A DNA stretch of 28,255 nt, from the IMG/VR virus record IMGVR_UViG_3300033145_000751, positions 1 to 28,255 of that record, one strand, 5' to 3'. This document shows, piece by piece, positions 8,885 through 17,020 of the stretch. Origin of the DNA: a virus. Numbering within the stretch: the first letter of the stretch is position 1; every line of letters begins with the position of its first letter. A model generated the notes under the pieces. The model did not search any database. It saw only the letters and a list, made by a program, of their open reading frames with translations, and was not told where the DNA came from. A program made the translations under genes and the position numbers.

Positions 8885-9916
8885 TTGGCACTAACTGAAT
8901 TCCAATTTGACCCTACGGATGGTTTAGAAAATAAGGTGTCCTTCCCTAAAAGCCCGGGCAGCGAGGAAGAAGCCAGGGCGCAGGTGCAGACGCCCATGAA
9001 CCAGATACGGGACTATATTAACACTACCCTTAAAACGGAAGTGGACGCTAAAGAAACTCCTGAAGGGGCGCAGGCGAAGGCGGACGCCGCAGAATCTAAT
9101 GCTAATAACTACACCGATTCAAAGGTAGACGACCTTGCTGGCACAGGGCGAACAACAGAGACGGTAAAAGGCAACGCTGATGATTTGGCAACTCACAAGA
9201 ACTCAAGTGATCATGATGGTAGGTATTATACCGAAACGGAAGTAGACGCAAAGGTAGACGACCTTGCCGGCGCAGGGCGAACAACCGAAACAGTAATGGA
9301 AAATAGAGGTTTTATAGGTACTCTTGCTAATCTGATAACTTCTGCAAAAGATAATTTAGTTAATGCAATTAATGAAGTGTTCAATAGCCTTAATGACCTT
9401 GCTGGTGCCGGTCGAACGACCGAAACTGTCAAGGGAAATGCTGACGACCTTGCTACGCATTTGGCCAAAAATGCGATAGATGCACATGCTGTAATACCTG
9501 CGGCAAGGGTTTATCATAGTGTAGCACAGAGTATAGCTAATAATACTCTTACAGCACTTGCTTTCGATAGTGAAAGGTTTGATACGGATAGTATACATGA
9601 CGTAACGACAAACAACACTCGTTTGACCTGTAATACCGCAGGCAAATATTTCATTTCAGGGAATATTAGTTTTGCTGGCAATGATACTGGTTATCGTTAT
9701 GTAAACATCACTTTAAACGGGACAACAAAGATTGCTATTAAACAATGTGTTGCAGTTGCAGGTGGTTATTCAACTATAGTAACAATTGGAACGGTATACG
9801 AGCTAGCCGCAAATGATTACGTTGAGTTGTGTGTACTTCAAAATAGTGGTGGAGCACTGGATATAGAGTTTATTGGTAATTATTCTCCTGAATTTATGAT
9901 GGTAAAGGTGGGATAA
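8885..9916 (+). CDS. Tail fibre / receptor-binding protein with C1q-like tip
   Basis: The 343-residue fibre starts at TTG 8885 behind GAGGTGAC. Residues 1-50 are a probable virion-anchoring part. Residues ~80-192 form a stalk with three DDLAGxGRTTETV units (about 82, 125 and 171), two of them followed by KGNADDLATH, plus a DHDGRYYTETEVDA motif common in fibres. Residues ~205-343 look like a C1q/TNF-type jelly roll: RVYHSVAQSIANNTLTALAF, TAGKYFISGNISFAG and YVELCVLQNSGG. The tip-coding DNA is more AT-rich than the stalk, as expected for an exchanged host-recognition module. It probably binds the host surface. Confidence 0.8.
   Translation: MALTEFQFDPTDGLENKVSFPKSPGSEEEARAQVQTPMNQIRDYINTTLKTEVDAKETPEGAQAKADAAESNANNYTDSKVDDLAGTGRTTETVKGNADDLATHKNSSDHDGRYYTETEVDAKVDDLAGAGRTTETVMENRGFIGTLANLITSAKDNLVNAINEVFNSLNDLAGAGRTTETVKGNADDLATHLAKNAIDAHAVIPAARVYHSVAQSIANNTLTALAFDSERFDTDSIHDVTTNNTRLTCNTAGKYFISGNISFAGNDTGYRYVNITLNGTTKIAIKQCVAVAGGYSTIVTIGTVYELAANDYVELCVLQNSGGALDIEFIGNYSPEFMMVKVG
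9128..9460 (+). repeat. Direct repeats in tail-fibre stalk
   Basis: Three imperfect copies of a unit coding DDLAGxGRTTETV lie near 9128, 9257 and 9395. The first and third are followed by the same KGNADDLATH continuation. Third-position differences (for example GGCACAGGG, GGCGCAGGG, GGTGCCGGT) show that the protein repeat is conserved more than the DNA. This points to old duplication rather than a recent slip. Confidence 0.8.
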
Positions 9917-9917
9917 T

Positions 9918-10298
9918 ATGAAGCTAACATATACAAAAACCGTTTTACTTTCAAAACTCCACGACGAACTTCTTGCTACCGGTGTTATAGTAGCAGGGCG
10001 TGACCGTGTTGAAGGTAAACCTGACGGCACAGAAGTAACCTGCTCAGAAGCTTATATCTATATACCAGATGACACACCACAAGAAGTCATTGACCAGATT
10101 GGAACTATAGTTAACGCCCATGACCCGACACCTCTACCATATCAACCAACAGTAGAAGAACAGATTATGCTTGCTTTAACTGATGCTCAACTAAAAATAG
10201 CTGACCAACAAGAACTAATAAGTAATCAACAGCAGTTAATTGACCAATTAGCCTTAGCTATTACAGATTTGCAGTTACAAGGGGGTACTGCCCAATGA
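9918..10298 (+). CDS. Tail-fibre-associated hypothetical protein
   Basis: This 126-residue protein has a globular N-terminal part (residues 1-70, KLTYTKTVLLSKLHDELLA, then an EAYIYIPDDTP strand) and a C-terminal Gln-rich helix (QLKIADQQELISNQQQLIDQ) likely to form a coiled coil. It starts one base after the fibre stop and overlaps the next tiny gene by 4 nt (ATGA). Position right after the fibre and before an XkdX-like protein resembles the small tail-appendage genes of Firmicute phages. A chaperone or linker for the fibre is plausible but not shown. Confidence 0.65.
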   Translation: MKLTYTKTVLLSKLHDELLATGVIVAGRDRVEGKPDGTEVTCSEAYIYIPDDTPQEVIDQIGTIVNAHDPTPLPYQPTVEEQIMLALTDAQLKIADQQELISNQQQLIDQLALAITDLQLQGGTAQ

Positions 10299-10426
10299 GT
10301 TTTAATCATTATATTTGGAAATATCTTTACCAGAAGGGGTTAAGGACTGCGGAGGAAGTTGAGTTGGCTTTTCAAAAGGGGATTTTAACACAGGCAGAAC
10401 GTGATGATATTTTAGGTATTGCGTAA
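10295..10426 (+). CDS. XkdX-like small tail protein
   Basis: A 43-codon frame starts at ATG 10295 inside the previous stop and ends at TAA 10424. The sequence has the XkdX arrangement: aromatic N-terminus (NHYIWKYLYQKGL), then TAEEVELAFQKGILTQAE, then DDILGIA. XkdX-type proteins are 40-60 residues long and sit just after tail-fibre genes in many Firmicute phages and PBSX-like prophages; their function is unclear. GGGGGT at 10281-10286 serves as ribosome binding site. The match is by pattern and position. Confidence 0.75.
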   Translation: MSFNHYIWKYLYQKGLRTAEEVELAFQKGILTQAERDDILGIA

Positions 10427-10469
10427 TAGGACTTAACTATGCAACAACTCCTGAAAGGGGGTTTTTATT

Positions 10470-11309
10470 TTGGCTCTCACAAGAGAACAATACTTGGGCC
10501 GGTACAAAGACTGGGCTAGCCACGTGTACGGCACCGAGAAAGACGAACGCGCCAGGGCCTTGCGCCAGGCATATGAACGCAACCTTTTAGGGTTTGACAC
10601 CAGCCGCAGTACGGTACAAAGCGACTATACGGCCGGGAGAAACCGCCTGGGCGAACTAAGGGGCACTACCGAAGCCGACTACACAGCGGCACAGAACCGC
10701 ATAAATGAACAACTCGCAGCGCAAATACCGCAGTACCAGCAGCAGCGCAACCAGGCGTCCGCGCAGGCGGCACGGGACGCCCAAAGGTTGCGTGAAATCA
10801 TGGCGGCGCGGGGCTTGTTCAGGTCGGGGAGTGCTGTTGGCAGGGAAGCGGACATTATGAACCGGGCGGCAGGCAGTATTAACGACATTACCACGCAGGA
10901 AAACCTTTTCAGGTCTGCTATTGCTAACCGCCTTGCCGAGTTGGGCGCCAGCAGGGCCAATGCTTTGTCGGCTATTGCCAACCGCCAGGCTGAATTAGAA
11001 CAAAACCTGGCTAATGAACTTGCCCGTATAGCGGCGGCTAAGGAACTGCTAGGCCAGCAGTACGGCGAAAATGAACAGGCTTTGGCCGACACATATGCGC
11101 GGCAGCTTTCAGCGGCACTAATGCAGGCGCCTTTGCTGTATGAGGACTATGCTAACAGGCTGTTTAACCAGGACCTGGCGGCCATGCAGTTTGCTCAGGG
11201 TGTATTGTCTGACGTGGCGCAGCAGACGGGTCAATACAACCTCCCCAGCCAGTATAAGCCTGGCGACATACTTGTAGCTTTGTACCGCAGGCTGTATGAG
11301 GGTAGATAA
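10470..11309 (+). CDS. Helical virion protein, possible ejection protein
   Basis: This 279-residue protein is nearly all alpha-helix, Ala/Gln/Arg-rich, with long coiled-coil stretches (residues ~60-215). Its TTG start follows GAAAGGGGG with 8-nt spacing. It has no catalytic motif that I see. It contains AARGLFRSGSAVGREADIMN, a glycine-broken helix pair also seen in phage internal proteins with flexible hinges. With the two next large proteins it forms the set expected for podovirus ejection (internal virion) proteins that build a DNA channel into the host. That role is inferred from size, composition and order. Confidence 0.55.
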   Translation: MALTREQYLGRYKDWASHVYGTEKDERARALRQAYERNLLGFDTSRSTVQSDYTAGRNRLGELRGTTEADYTAAQNRINEQLAAQIPQYQQQRNQASAQAARDAQRLREIMAARGLFRSGSAVGREADIMNRAAGSINDITTQENLFRSAIANRLAELGASRANALSAIANRQAELEQNLANELARIAAAKELLGQQYGENEQALADTYARQLSAALMQAPLLYEDYANRLFNQDLAAMQFAQGVLSDVAQQTGQYNLPSQYKPGDILVALYRRLYEGR

Positions 11310-11375
11310 CGGCAATGCTTGGCAGGAATCTTTAGGCGAATATGGAATATACTACCCCTAAAAGGGGGTATGTTC

Positions 11376-12020
11376 ATGCGTAAAGTTGTCCTTGCTGTAG
11401 TGTTGTGCCTGCTGTTTGCCGTGCCGGTGTATGCGACGCAAAATACGAGGCTGTATATCAACAGCCAACCGCAGGATGCGGAGGTTATCCTTAAAGACGG
11501 CAGGGCTTATGTACCTTTACGCTTAGTAAGTGAAAAACTTGGCGCTGAGGTTAGATGGGACGGTCAGGCTGCGTGGGTGGACACCACTAAAAAGAAACTG
11601 GTGCGGCCGGCAATAAAAGGAAGCTTGGCGTTTAAGCAGGTAGTGAATGAGGCACTGGACATGTTGGAGGAAAAGGATTTACCGCATTACGCTATGGTGT
11701 GTGAGAATACGAAAGAGATAACTGATAATAACTGGATGGGAATTAAGGTGCTTGCATCAAGTATGGATGGGGTTATAACTATAACAGAATACCTAAAGAA
11801 TGATGATAAACGATTTACACCAGAATATTTAGCAGGCGTTATTGCACATGAAGCAACACACCTTCTTTATCAAAACAATGGGATTTATGATTATGGAGAT
11901 AGCACAAAGGAACTTGAAGACATAGCTTTTAAGAATTCGGCTTTGGCTTTAAAATTAGTTAAAGCACCGGGATGGGCAATAGAGGAAAGTACAAATTGGG
12001 AAAGATATTATGATTATTAG
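11376..12020 (+). CDS. Secreted stalk-domain protein with HExxH metalloprotease motif
   Basis: Starting at ATG 11376 (AAGGGGG with 7-nt spacing) gives 214 residues. A signal peptide (RKVVLAVVLCLLFAVPVYA) ends near residue 20. Residues ~24-72 are a copper-amine-oxidase-N-terminal-like stalk repeat (RLYINSQPQDAEVILKDGRA, then YVPLRLVSEKLGAEVRWDG). The C-terminal half carries IAHEATHLLYQ with HEATH at 158-162, a zinc-peptidase HExxH motif, followed 17-19 residues later by KELEDIA, which could supply a Glu ligand. The 3' half is AT-rich. A terminator follows at once, so this may be an inserted cargo (moron) or a wall/S-layer-degrading factor. Activity is unproven. Confidence 0.7.
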   Translation: MRKVVLAVVLCLLFAVPVYATQNTRLYINSQPQDAEVILKDGRAYVPLRLVSEKLGAEVRWDGQAAWVDTTKKKLVRPAIKGSLAFKQVVNEALDMLEEKDLPHYAMVCENTKEITDNNWMGIKVLASSMDGVITITEYLKNDDKRFTPEYLAGVIAHEATHLLYQNNGIYDYGDSTKELEDIAFKNSALALKLVKAPGWAIEESTNWERYYDY

Positions 12021-12044
12021 AACCTCAACTGAGGTTCTTTTCAT
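12020..12044 (+). terminator. Intrinsic terminator behind the HExxH gene
   Basis: GAACCTC and GAGGTTC form a 7-bp stem with an AACT loop, followed by TTTTCATTT. It begins on the last base of the stop codon and separates this gene from the next virion gene. Confidence 0.75.
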
Positions 12045-12067
12045 TTACCCGAAAGGGGTGATTTAAA

Positions 12068-13288
12068 TTGGCTATTACACCAGAAGAATTCCAACGGCAG
12101 GTAGAAGAGGCTTTAAGAAGGACTACCAAGGCCGATGTGGACAGGATAGTAAGCGAGATTAGGGAGAAGTCCCCAGGCTTTGCACCTAGCTACCAAATTG
12201 GAAGTAGCGGTTCTAGCAGTAGAAGTTCTAGCAGCAGAAGTTCGAGTAAATCTTCTACTGCGAAAAGCACTAGCCCTTATGGTACTTCTGTTGCTGACGC
12301 CGGTGGTTGGGATGCGTGGAATAAGATGGTGGCTGCTACTGTTGCAAAGAATAAGGGGTTAGTTCCTAATTATCCTGATAATGGTAGCTTGATACCTATT
12401 AGACAAACAATGGAAAATTTGGGATACCAAGTAAACTATAATCCTGAAAGCAGGGTTATTTCTTTATTTGACCCTAGAAGTGGACGAACTGGTACTATTT
12501 CTCCTGACGCTTACACTATAAAAAATAATAAAGCCTATATTAATCCTAGTTATGTAGGGAGTTGGCTAAGTGGCGATTTATCAAGCAAGCCATTGCGCCA
12601 AGATTGGACTGTACCAAAACCCCCAGAACTATCTACTGTAGTACCCCGACCTGAACTACCCCCTGTAGTACCGCCTCCTGTCCCTCAAATGCAACTTAAC
12701 GCCTATACACCCTGGAGACCTAACCCCAACATACGTTTGAGTAGCGGGGAGGAAGTTGTAGTGCCTACCCTGCCCGGTCTCAACCAGTGGTACGGCTTGC
12801 AGGACAGCTTGTTCAGCCGTTATATGGCGCAGGAGGAACAGAAGGCGCGGCAGCAGGAAATAGCGCAGAAGATTGAAGAAGCTAGGCGTGAGGCTGCCCT
12901 GGAACGCTGGAAGATTGCCGGCGAAGTTTTGACGGACGAAGATGCGGCTATCCTGGGCGTACCTAAAGGGACTAAGACCAGCGACCAGCGGTATAATGAT
13001 GTCTATTTGAGCATACAGCGGCAGAAGGCGGCGAGTAGTAGAGGCACGTCTACTAGTGGAATAGACAAAGCTGCTACTAATGAAGCTATAGCGCAAATAA
13101 TGACTTATGACAATGTCCAGGATGCTGTTAATGACTTCAAAAAATATGCTGGTACGATGGCCAGTAGAGGTGTAGATATAAAAGCTGTTATGGATGCGAT
13201 TATTAACTTATGGCCAGAGGCTGCAACGCTTTTTTCGGGTAGTGACAGTAAAGAACCTGAAAAGCAATGGTGGCAGTTTTGGAAATAG
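12068..13288 (+). CDS. Modular virion protein with stalk-like domain and coiled coil
   Basis: This 406-residue protein starts at TTG 12068 behind AAAGGGGTGA. Modules in order: a helical N-terminus (1-35); a Ser/Lys-rich linker (46-68); a stalk-like repeat at ~105-168 (SLIPIRQTMENLGYQVNYNP is the clearest part); a Pro-rich linker (183-208); a charged coiled coil at ~250-290; and a C-terminal helical domain. Such linkered modules suit a fibre-like or internal virion protein. Low-complexity DNA codes the Ser linker. It lies between two other large helical proteins and probably belongs to the same ejection/tail-tip complex. No enzyme motif seen. Confidence 0.6.
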   Translation: MAITPEEFQRQVEEALRRTTKADVDRIVSEIREKSPGFAPSYQIGSSGSSSRSSSSRSSSKSSTAKSTSPYGTSVADAGGWDAWNKMVAATVAKNKGLVPNYPDNGSLIPIRQTMENLGYQVNYNPESRVISLFDPRSGRTGTISPDAYTIKNNKAYINPSYVGSWLSGDLSSKPLRQDWTVPKPPELSTVVPRPELPPVVPPPVPQMQLNAYTPWRPNPNIRLSSGEEVVVPTLPGLNQWYGLQDSLFSRYMAQEEQKARQQEIAQKIEEARREAALERWKIAGEVLTDEDAAILGVPKGTKTSDQRYNDVYLSIQRQKAASSRGTSTSGIDKAATNEAIAQIMTYDNVQDAVNDFKKYAGTMASRGVDIKAVMDAIINLWPEAATLFSGSDSKEPEKQWWQFWK

Positions 13289-13300
13289 GAGGTGTATCGA

Positions 13301-16249
13301 ATGGGTTTTGAAGTTTTCGCGCAGGAAACAAAGAAACAAAGTAATAAACAGCCCACAAAAGCCCATGGTAAAGGCTTTGCTATATTTGCTGATACGCTTC
13401 CTAAAGAAGAAACACCACAAGAGGTTACACTGCCCAAAACCGGCGTAGGTGAGTTTAGGAAACTAGATACGTCATTACCACTACCGGAACCTAAACATTC
13501 ATTCCTTGATATCTTAAAGCAATTCCCTGCTGGTATAGTCCAAGGTTTTCAGCAACTACCCGGTGCTAAAGTAGGCAATGAATTAGCATTGCAAAGCCTT
13601 AATGAAATGAACCGTGTTATAGGCGAGAGGCAAGGCAAAGAACTGCCAAAACACACTATAGGTACAGCCGCTTTTGCTTTTGACCCTGCCCGTATTGCTC
13701 CAGAACCTGCAACTACCGCAGAAAAGGCAACAAGGTTTGTGGGTACATTGTTGCCTGAAACTTTAGGTGTTGGTGGCGCGTATGGCACGTTGGGCAAGGC
13801 AGCCGTAAAAACACTGCCTAAGGCAGGTAAGTTACTTCAAGAAGGGGTAAGAGGTGCTACGTCTTTTGGCGGGTATGAGGGGCTTAAGGCTATTGGTGAA
13901 GGTAAATCTGCTGGCGAAGTAGCTAAACAAGCAGGCATAGGTGCGGCTATAGGGGGAGTTGGTGATGTAGCAATAGGGAGAATTGCTGCCCCATTAGCTA
14001 AACGGGTAGGCCAGGCAATATGGGAAAGGCTAAAAGTACAATCTAAACCTGCCACAGCGGGAGTAGCAGGTACAAGTAAGGTCACTTCTACTAAGCCAGA
14101 ACCTACGGTAGAACCTGGAGCATTTACCTTGAATGTGAAAGAACTTAAAGACATCAGCGGTTTTAGGGCCTATGCCCAGGATGTTTACCGTAACTTTAGG
14201 GATGTGTTTGGTAAACAATACAAGAAAGTTAAGAAAGCTATTTTAGACCCATTCGATGAAGCTAAAAAAGCCAATATTGAGTTCCAGGAAAAGTTGCTAA
14301 ACGAACTGGAAGAAAAGATCGTTAAAGGGTTGGGGATTACCAAAGGGAGCAAACTTTCTGCTTTGGTGCAGCGGTATGGTGAAAAGAAAATAACATTAGA
14401 ACAGCTTAAATCTATAAGGCCTAAAGATTGGCAGAAGGTTGTTGAGGCTGATAAGTGGTTCCGGCAGAAGTACGATGAATTACTTGATAAGGTTAACGAA
14501 GTTAGGCGAGAAATATATCCTAACAACCCTGAAAAGATTATCCCTAAACGCAAGGATTATTACCGCCACTTTAGGGAATTGTCGGAAACCCTGGGCGGCC
14601 TAAAGAATATATTTGATACTCCTGCCAACATTGACCCTAAACTTGTAGCTGTATCTGAATTTACTTTGCCTAAAACCAGATGGGCTAGTTTTATGCAACG
14701 GCGGGGTATGGGGCCGTATAAAGAAGATGCTGTCGGTGGGTTTTTAAACTATGTGCCGTCTGCTTCTTATGCCATCCATATAGACCCGCATATATCCAAC
14801 TTTGAAAGCCTAGCTAAATTACTTGCCGAGTCTACTACTGAAACACGGCACTTGAATAACTTTATTAACTTCCTGCGTAAATTTGCCCAGGATTTAGCCG
14901 GTAAAACCAACCCTGTTGATAGAGTAATCCAGGAAATTATACCTGGCGGCAGGATGACTTTTAACGCTATTAACTGGCTAAACAACAGGGTTAAAGCTAA
15001 TACGATACTTGGTAACGCTGCTTCAGCCCTAGCGCAGTTTGGCAATGTACCGCAAGGGATAGGGTTTGCGAAACAGTATTCTATCCCCGGAGCCGGTAAA
15101 ACTTTGTTGAATATTATTGACGATATAGGGCAGAAAAAACTCTTAAGAAACGACCCCATTAAAAAATCAGGGTTTCTTAAAGAACGTTTTAGTAGCAGAA
15201 TGTATGATAAGTTTGATACTAAATTGTTACAGCAACCCGTCAAGTTTGCCAAATGGGTATTAATGAAGACTGATGAAATAGGTTCTAAGTTTATTTGGAA
15301 TTCAGTTTACAGCAAAGCGGTAGCAGAAGGGATAACTAACCCTATAAAATATGCTGATGATATTACTCGCCAAATGGTAGCAGGACGGGGAATTGGCGAA
15401 GTACCTTTAATACAAAAATCACGGTTAATGCAAATAGTTATGCCTTTCCAGGTGGAAGTAGGCAACTTGTGGCATGTGCAAAGGGATTTTGTTAAGGCTA
15501 AAGACTTCGGCGGCCTGCTTACCCTTTACCTGGCAGCCTTTATTTTTAATAAAGCAATGGAGGCTACTAGGGGCTACGGAGTAGTCTTTGACCCTATAGA
15601 AGCTATAGGGGAAGCTTTGGCAACACCTGATTTAACGTTGGAACAAAGGCTAGGTAGGGTAGCTGGTGAAGTTTTGTCCAACATCCCTCTTGGGCAGTCG
15701 ATGGCAGCGTTATACCCTGAATACGGTATGACAATGTTTGGCAGGGAATGGCCTACTAGAAGGGAATTGTTTGGGGAAGGTGATCCAACGAGGTTTGGTA
15801 CAGGTTTATTAGTAAACAGGGCTTTGCAAAACCCCTGGTATAAACTGATACCTCCTTATGCTGGCGGTCAGTTAGAAAAGACTGCTAAGGGACTTAGGGC
15901 GTTGAAGGAAGAGGGAGTTTATACGCAGGATAAGAAACAGCTTAAATATCCCATAGTACCAAGTTTACCGAATACGGTAAGAGGGTTACTGTTTGGCCCT
16001 TCTGGGTTTAGCGAAACACAAGAATATTACCAAAATAACCGCAGGCCTCTTTCGAAAACGCAAACACAAGCAGTTAAACGTTCACCTAACCCGCAAACAG
16101 CTTACGAAAAGATCAATAAACAAAGGCGGTTGGAAAGTATTGAACGGAAAATTGCGGAAATAACGAGGGATAAAAAATTGTCAGCAGAAGAAAAACGAAA
16201 AGAAATAGAAAAATTAGTAAGGGAAAGAAACAGGGTATTAAAAAAGTGA
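13301..16249 (+). CDS. Very large internal/ejection-type virion protein
   Basis: From ATG 13301 (AGGAGGTG at 13288-13295) the product is 982 residues, the largest in the window. The N-terminus contains small-residue-rich segments (GVGGAYGTLGKAA; AGIGAAIGGVGDVAIGRIAAPLA, ~170-250) that look membrane-inserting. A charged helical part follows, then a globular central region (~400-750; YRHFRELSETLGG, then MPFQVEVGNLWHVQRDFV). The C-terminus is a basic coiled coil. The central part resembles the large proteins of N4-gp56 phages that I associate with DNA ejection. No enzymatic site is evident. Role inferred; the existence of the gene is certain. Confidence 0.75.
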   Translation: MGFEVFAQETKKQSNKQPTKAHGKGFAIFADTLPKEETPQEVTLPKTGVGEFRKLDTSLPLPEPKHSFLDILKQFPAGIVQGFQQLPGAKVGNELALQSLNEMNRVIGERQGKELPKHTIGTAAFAFDPARIAPEPATTAEKATRFVGTLLPETLGVGGAYGTLGKAAVKTLPKAGKLLQEGVRGATSFGGYEGLKAIGEGKSAGEVAKQAGIGAAIGGVGDVAIGRIAAPLAKRVGQAIWERLKVQSKPATAGVAGTSKVTSTKPEPTVEPGAFTLNVKELKDISGFRAYAQDVYRNFRDVFGKQYKKVKKAILDPFDEAKKANIEFQEKLLNELEEKIVKGLGITKGSKLSALVQRYGEKKITLEQLKSIRPKDWQKVVEADKWFRQKYDELLDKVNEVRREIYPNNPEKIIPKRKDYYRHFRELSETLGGLKNIFDTPANIDPKLVAVSEFTLPKTRWASFMQRRGMGPYKEDAVGGFLNYVPSASYAIHIDPHISNFESLAKLLAESTTETRHLNNFINFLRKFAQDLAGKTNPVDRVIQEIIPGGRMTFNAINWLNNRVKANTILGNAASALAQFGNVPQGIGFAKQYSIPGAGKTLLNIIDDIGQKKLLRNDPIKKSGFLKERFSSRMYDKFDTKLLQQPVKFAKWVLMKTDEIGSKFIWNSVYSKAVAEGITNPIKYADDITRQMVAGRGIGEVPLIQKSRLMQIVMPFQVEVGNLWHVQRDFVKAKDFGGLLTLYLAAFIFNKAMEATRGYGVVFDPIEAIGEALATPDLTLEQRLGRVAGEVLSNIPLGQSMAALYPEYGMTMFGREWPTRRELFGEGDPTRFGTGLLVNRALQNPWYKLIPPYAGGQLEKTAKGLRALKEEGVYTQDKKQLKYPIVPSLPNTVRGLLFGPSGFSETQEYYQNNRRPLSKTQTQAVKRSPNPQTAYEKINKQRRLESIERKIAEITRDKKLSAEEKRKEIEKLVRERNRVLKK

Positions 16250-16273
16250 GGGAGGTTTTATATCTCCCTCACT
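16245..16273 (-). terminator. Terminator for the antisense gene at the end of the ejection gene
   Basis: AGTGAGGGAG (16245-16254) and CTCCCTCACT (16264-16273) pair perfectly over 10 bp with a 9-nt loop. Read on the minus strand, the stem is followed by TTTTTTAAT, a proper intrinsic terminator for the minus gene whose TAG lies in the stem. On the plus strand no T-run follows, so it would act there only as a 3'-end hairpin. Confidence 0.8.
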
Positions 16274-16475
16274 ACATATAATCCCAAAAATTGCGATGAA
16301 TATTGTCGTTGCCGCCTACAGTATAATCGGGGTTATCTTTGTAACTTGACTTATAACTACCAGTTACTAATTTGAATAAAAACTTTAGCACCAGCCCGGC
16401 GGCGCATGGGCCTAAGACTAAAATATCGAGCCAGTCGAAATCCCAAAACGCGTGTTCAAATAACCAATCTGGCAT
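16272..16475 (-). CDS. Antisense moron: small membrane protein
   Basis: This 67-residue protein lies on the minus strand inside an otherwise plus-strand late region. Its ATG (16475) has GGAGGG 8 nt upstream; upstream of that is an extended -10 (TGGTATAAT), and a terminator lies at its end. The sequence is aromatic and acidic at the N-terminus (MPDWLFEHAFWDFDW), then hydrophobic (LDILVLGPCAAGLVLKFLFKLV, 17-38, written here in two halves of one helix), then a polar tail. One membrane span is likely. A self-contained transcription unit of this kind is typical of morons expressed in the lysogen, such as superinfection-exclusion proteins. Family unknown. Confidence 0.75.
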   Translation of the reverse strand: MPDWLFEHAFWDFDWLDILVLGPCAAGLVLKFLFKLVTGSYKSSYKDNPDYTVGGNDNIHRNFWDYM

Positions 16476-16504
16476 TGATAATCCCTCCAGGTATTTCTAT
16501 TTAA

Positions 16505-16513
16505 ATTATACCA
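16505..16513 (-). promoter_or_regulatory. Extended -10 promoter of the antisense gene
   Basis: On the minus strand the sequence reads TGGTATAAT, an extended -10 (TGn before a perfect TATAAT), about 30 nt before the start codon. I find no good -35 at 17 nt, which is usual for extended -10 promoters. Transcription should start near 16498. Confidence 0.65.
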
Positions 16514-16540
16514 CAATATTACTGTTTGCTATGTTAATAC

Positions 16541-16560
16541 ACCGCATTTGGCGGTTTTTT
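16541..16560 (+). terminator. Intrinsic terminator before the lysis block
   Basis: ACCGC (16541-16545) and GCGGT (16551-16555) form a 5-bp stem with an ATTTG loop, followed by a run of T (16555-16560). It ends plus-strand transcripts that cross the antisense gene. Its short stem suggests partial read-through into the lysis genes. Confidence 0.6.
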
Positions 16561-16576
16561 ATGAGAGGATGGAAAG

Positions 16577-16744
16577 ATGCCGGATAAGCTGCTCAAAAAA
16601 TGGAAACGCATACATCAAAAACAGTTGGAGTTGGCTTTATATCAGTATTCGCTTGGTGTTGTTACAGCGGGGACTATTTTAGAGGAACTACGGATGCTGA
16701 AGATGCTTGGTCAAATCGAAGGGGCCGCCAGGAGGCGGCTTTAA
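16577..16744 (+). CDS. Small helical protein upstream of XhlA
   Basis: A 55-codon frame starts at ATG 16577 behind AGAGGATGG and stops at TAA 16742. The product is helical and basic (KLLKKWKRIHQKQLELALYQ, then SLGVVTAGTILEELRMLK). The pattern of a QLELALYQYxLGxxTAGTIxEEL helix looks like a genuine small phage protein rather than a chance frame, and no better frame exists here. An intrinsic terminator overlaps its last codons. Function unknown; position suggests the lysis or late-regulation block. Confidence 0.55.
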   Translation: MPDKLLKKWKRIHQKQLELALYQYSLGVVTAGTILEELRMLKMLGQIEGAARRRL

Positions 16745-16748
16745 TTTT
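16724..16748 (+). terminator. Intrinsic terminator overlapping the 55-codon gene's stop
   Basis: GCCGCC (16724-16729) and GGCGGC (16734-16739) form a 6-bp GC stem with an AGGA loop, followed by TTTAATTTT. The stop codon lies in the T-run. It separates the small gene from the XhlA-like gene and would modulate lysis gene level. Confidence 0.7.
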
Positions 16749-16768
16749 GAGGGGAGGGGAGCGTTCTT

Positions 16769-17005
16769 ATGGAACTCACAGAAAGGGTGAATAAAATTGA
16801 GGTAGTGCAAGGGCGCCATGACGAAAGGATTACTGACCTGGAGGACTGGAAGGTAAAACAGAACGGTACTCTGGCAGATATACGAAAGGATTTGGAGGCA
16901 CTCCGAAAAGACTTCGGCTCACGACCAACGTGGGCCGTTACTGTTGTTATTACTATATTGACCGGGTTATGCAGCAGTATGGCGATGTATATTATTACGC
17001 ATTAA
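16769..17005 (+). CDS. xhlA: XhlA-like holin-associated membrane protein
   Basis: The 78-residue protein has the XhlA (haemolysin) build: an N-terminal coiled coil with the family-like pattern ERVNKIEVVQGRHDERITDL, then ADIRKDLEALRKDF, and a C-terminal membrane span (WAVTVVITILTGLCSSMAMYI, about 54-75). XhlA proteins cooperate with a holin and an endolysin in PBSX-type lysis. Here it precedes a cysteine protease, an amidase and a holin, which fits. GGGGAGGGGAG at 16751-16761 is the ribosome binding site. Confidence 0.85.
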   Translation: MELTERVNKIEVVQGRHDERITDLEDWKVKQNGTLADIRKDLEALRKDFGSRPTWAVTVVITILTGLCSSMAMYIITH

Positions 17006-17020
17006 AAGGGGGGAACAGTT

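Noticed and set aside
9128-9460. CRISPR or other noncoding repeat array
   Set aside because: The repeats are in frame, diverged at third positions and code a fibre stalk.
10446-10470. Terminator before the 279-residue protein gene
   Set aside because: A weak ACTCC/GGGGT stem with T-rich sequence is better explained as the GGGGG ribosome binding site of the next gene.
16600-16794. 64-codon plus ORF between the antisense gene and xhlA
   Set aside because: It overlaps the better-supported 55-codon frame (16577-16744) and the xhlA start, and has no ribosome binding site.
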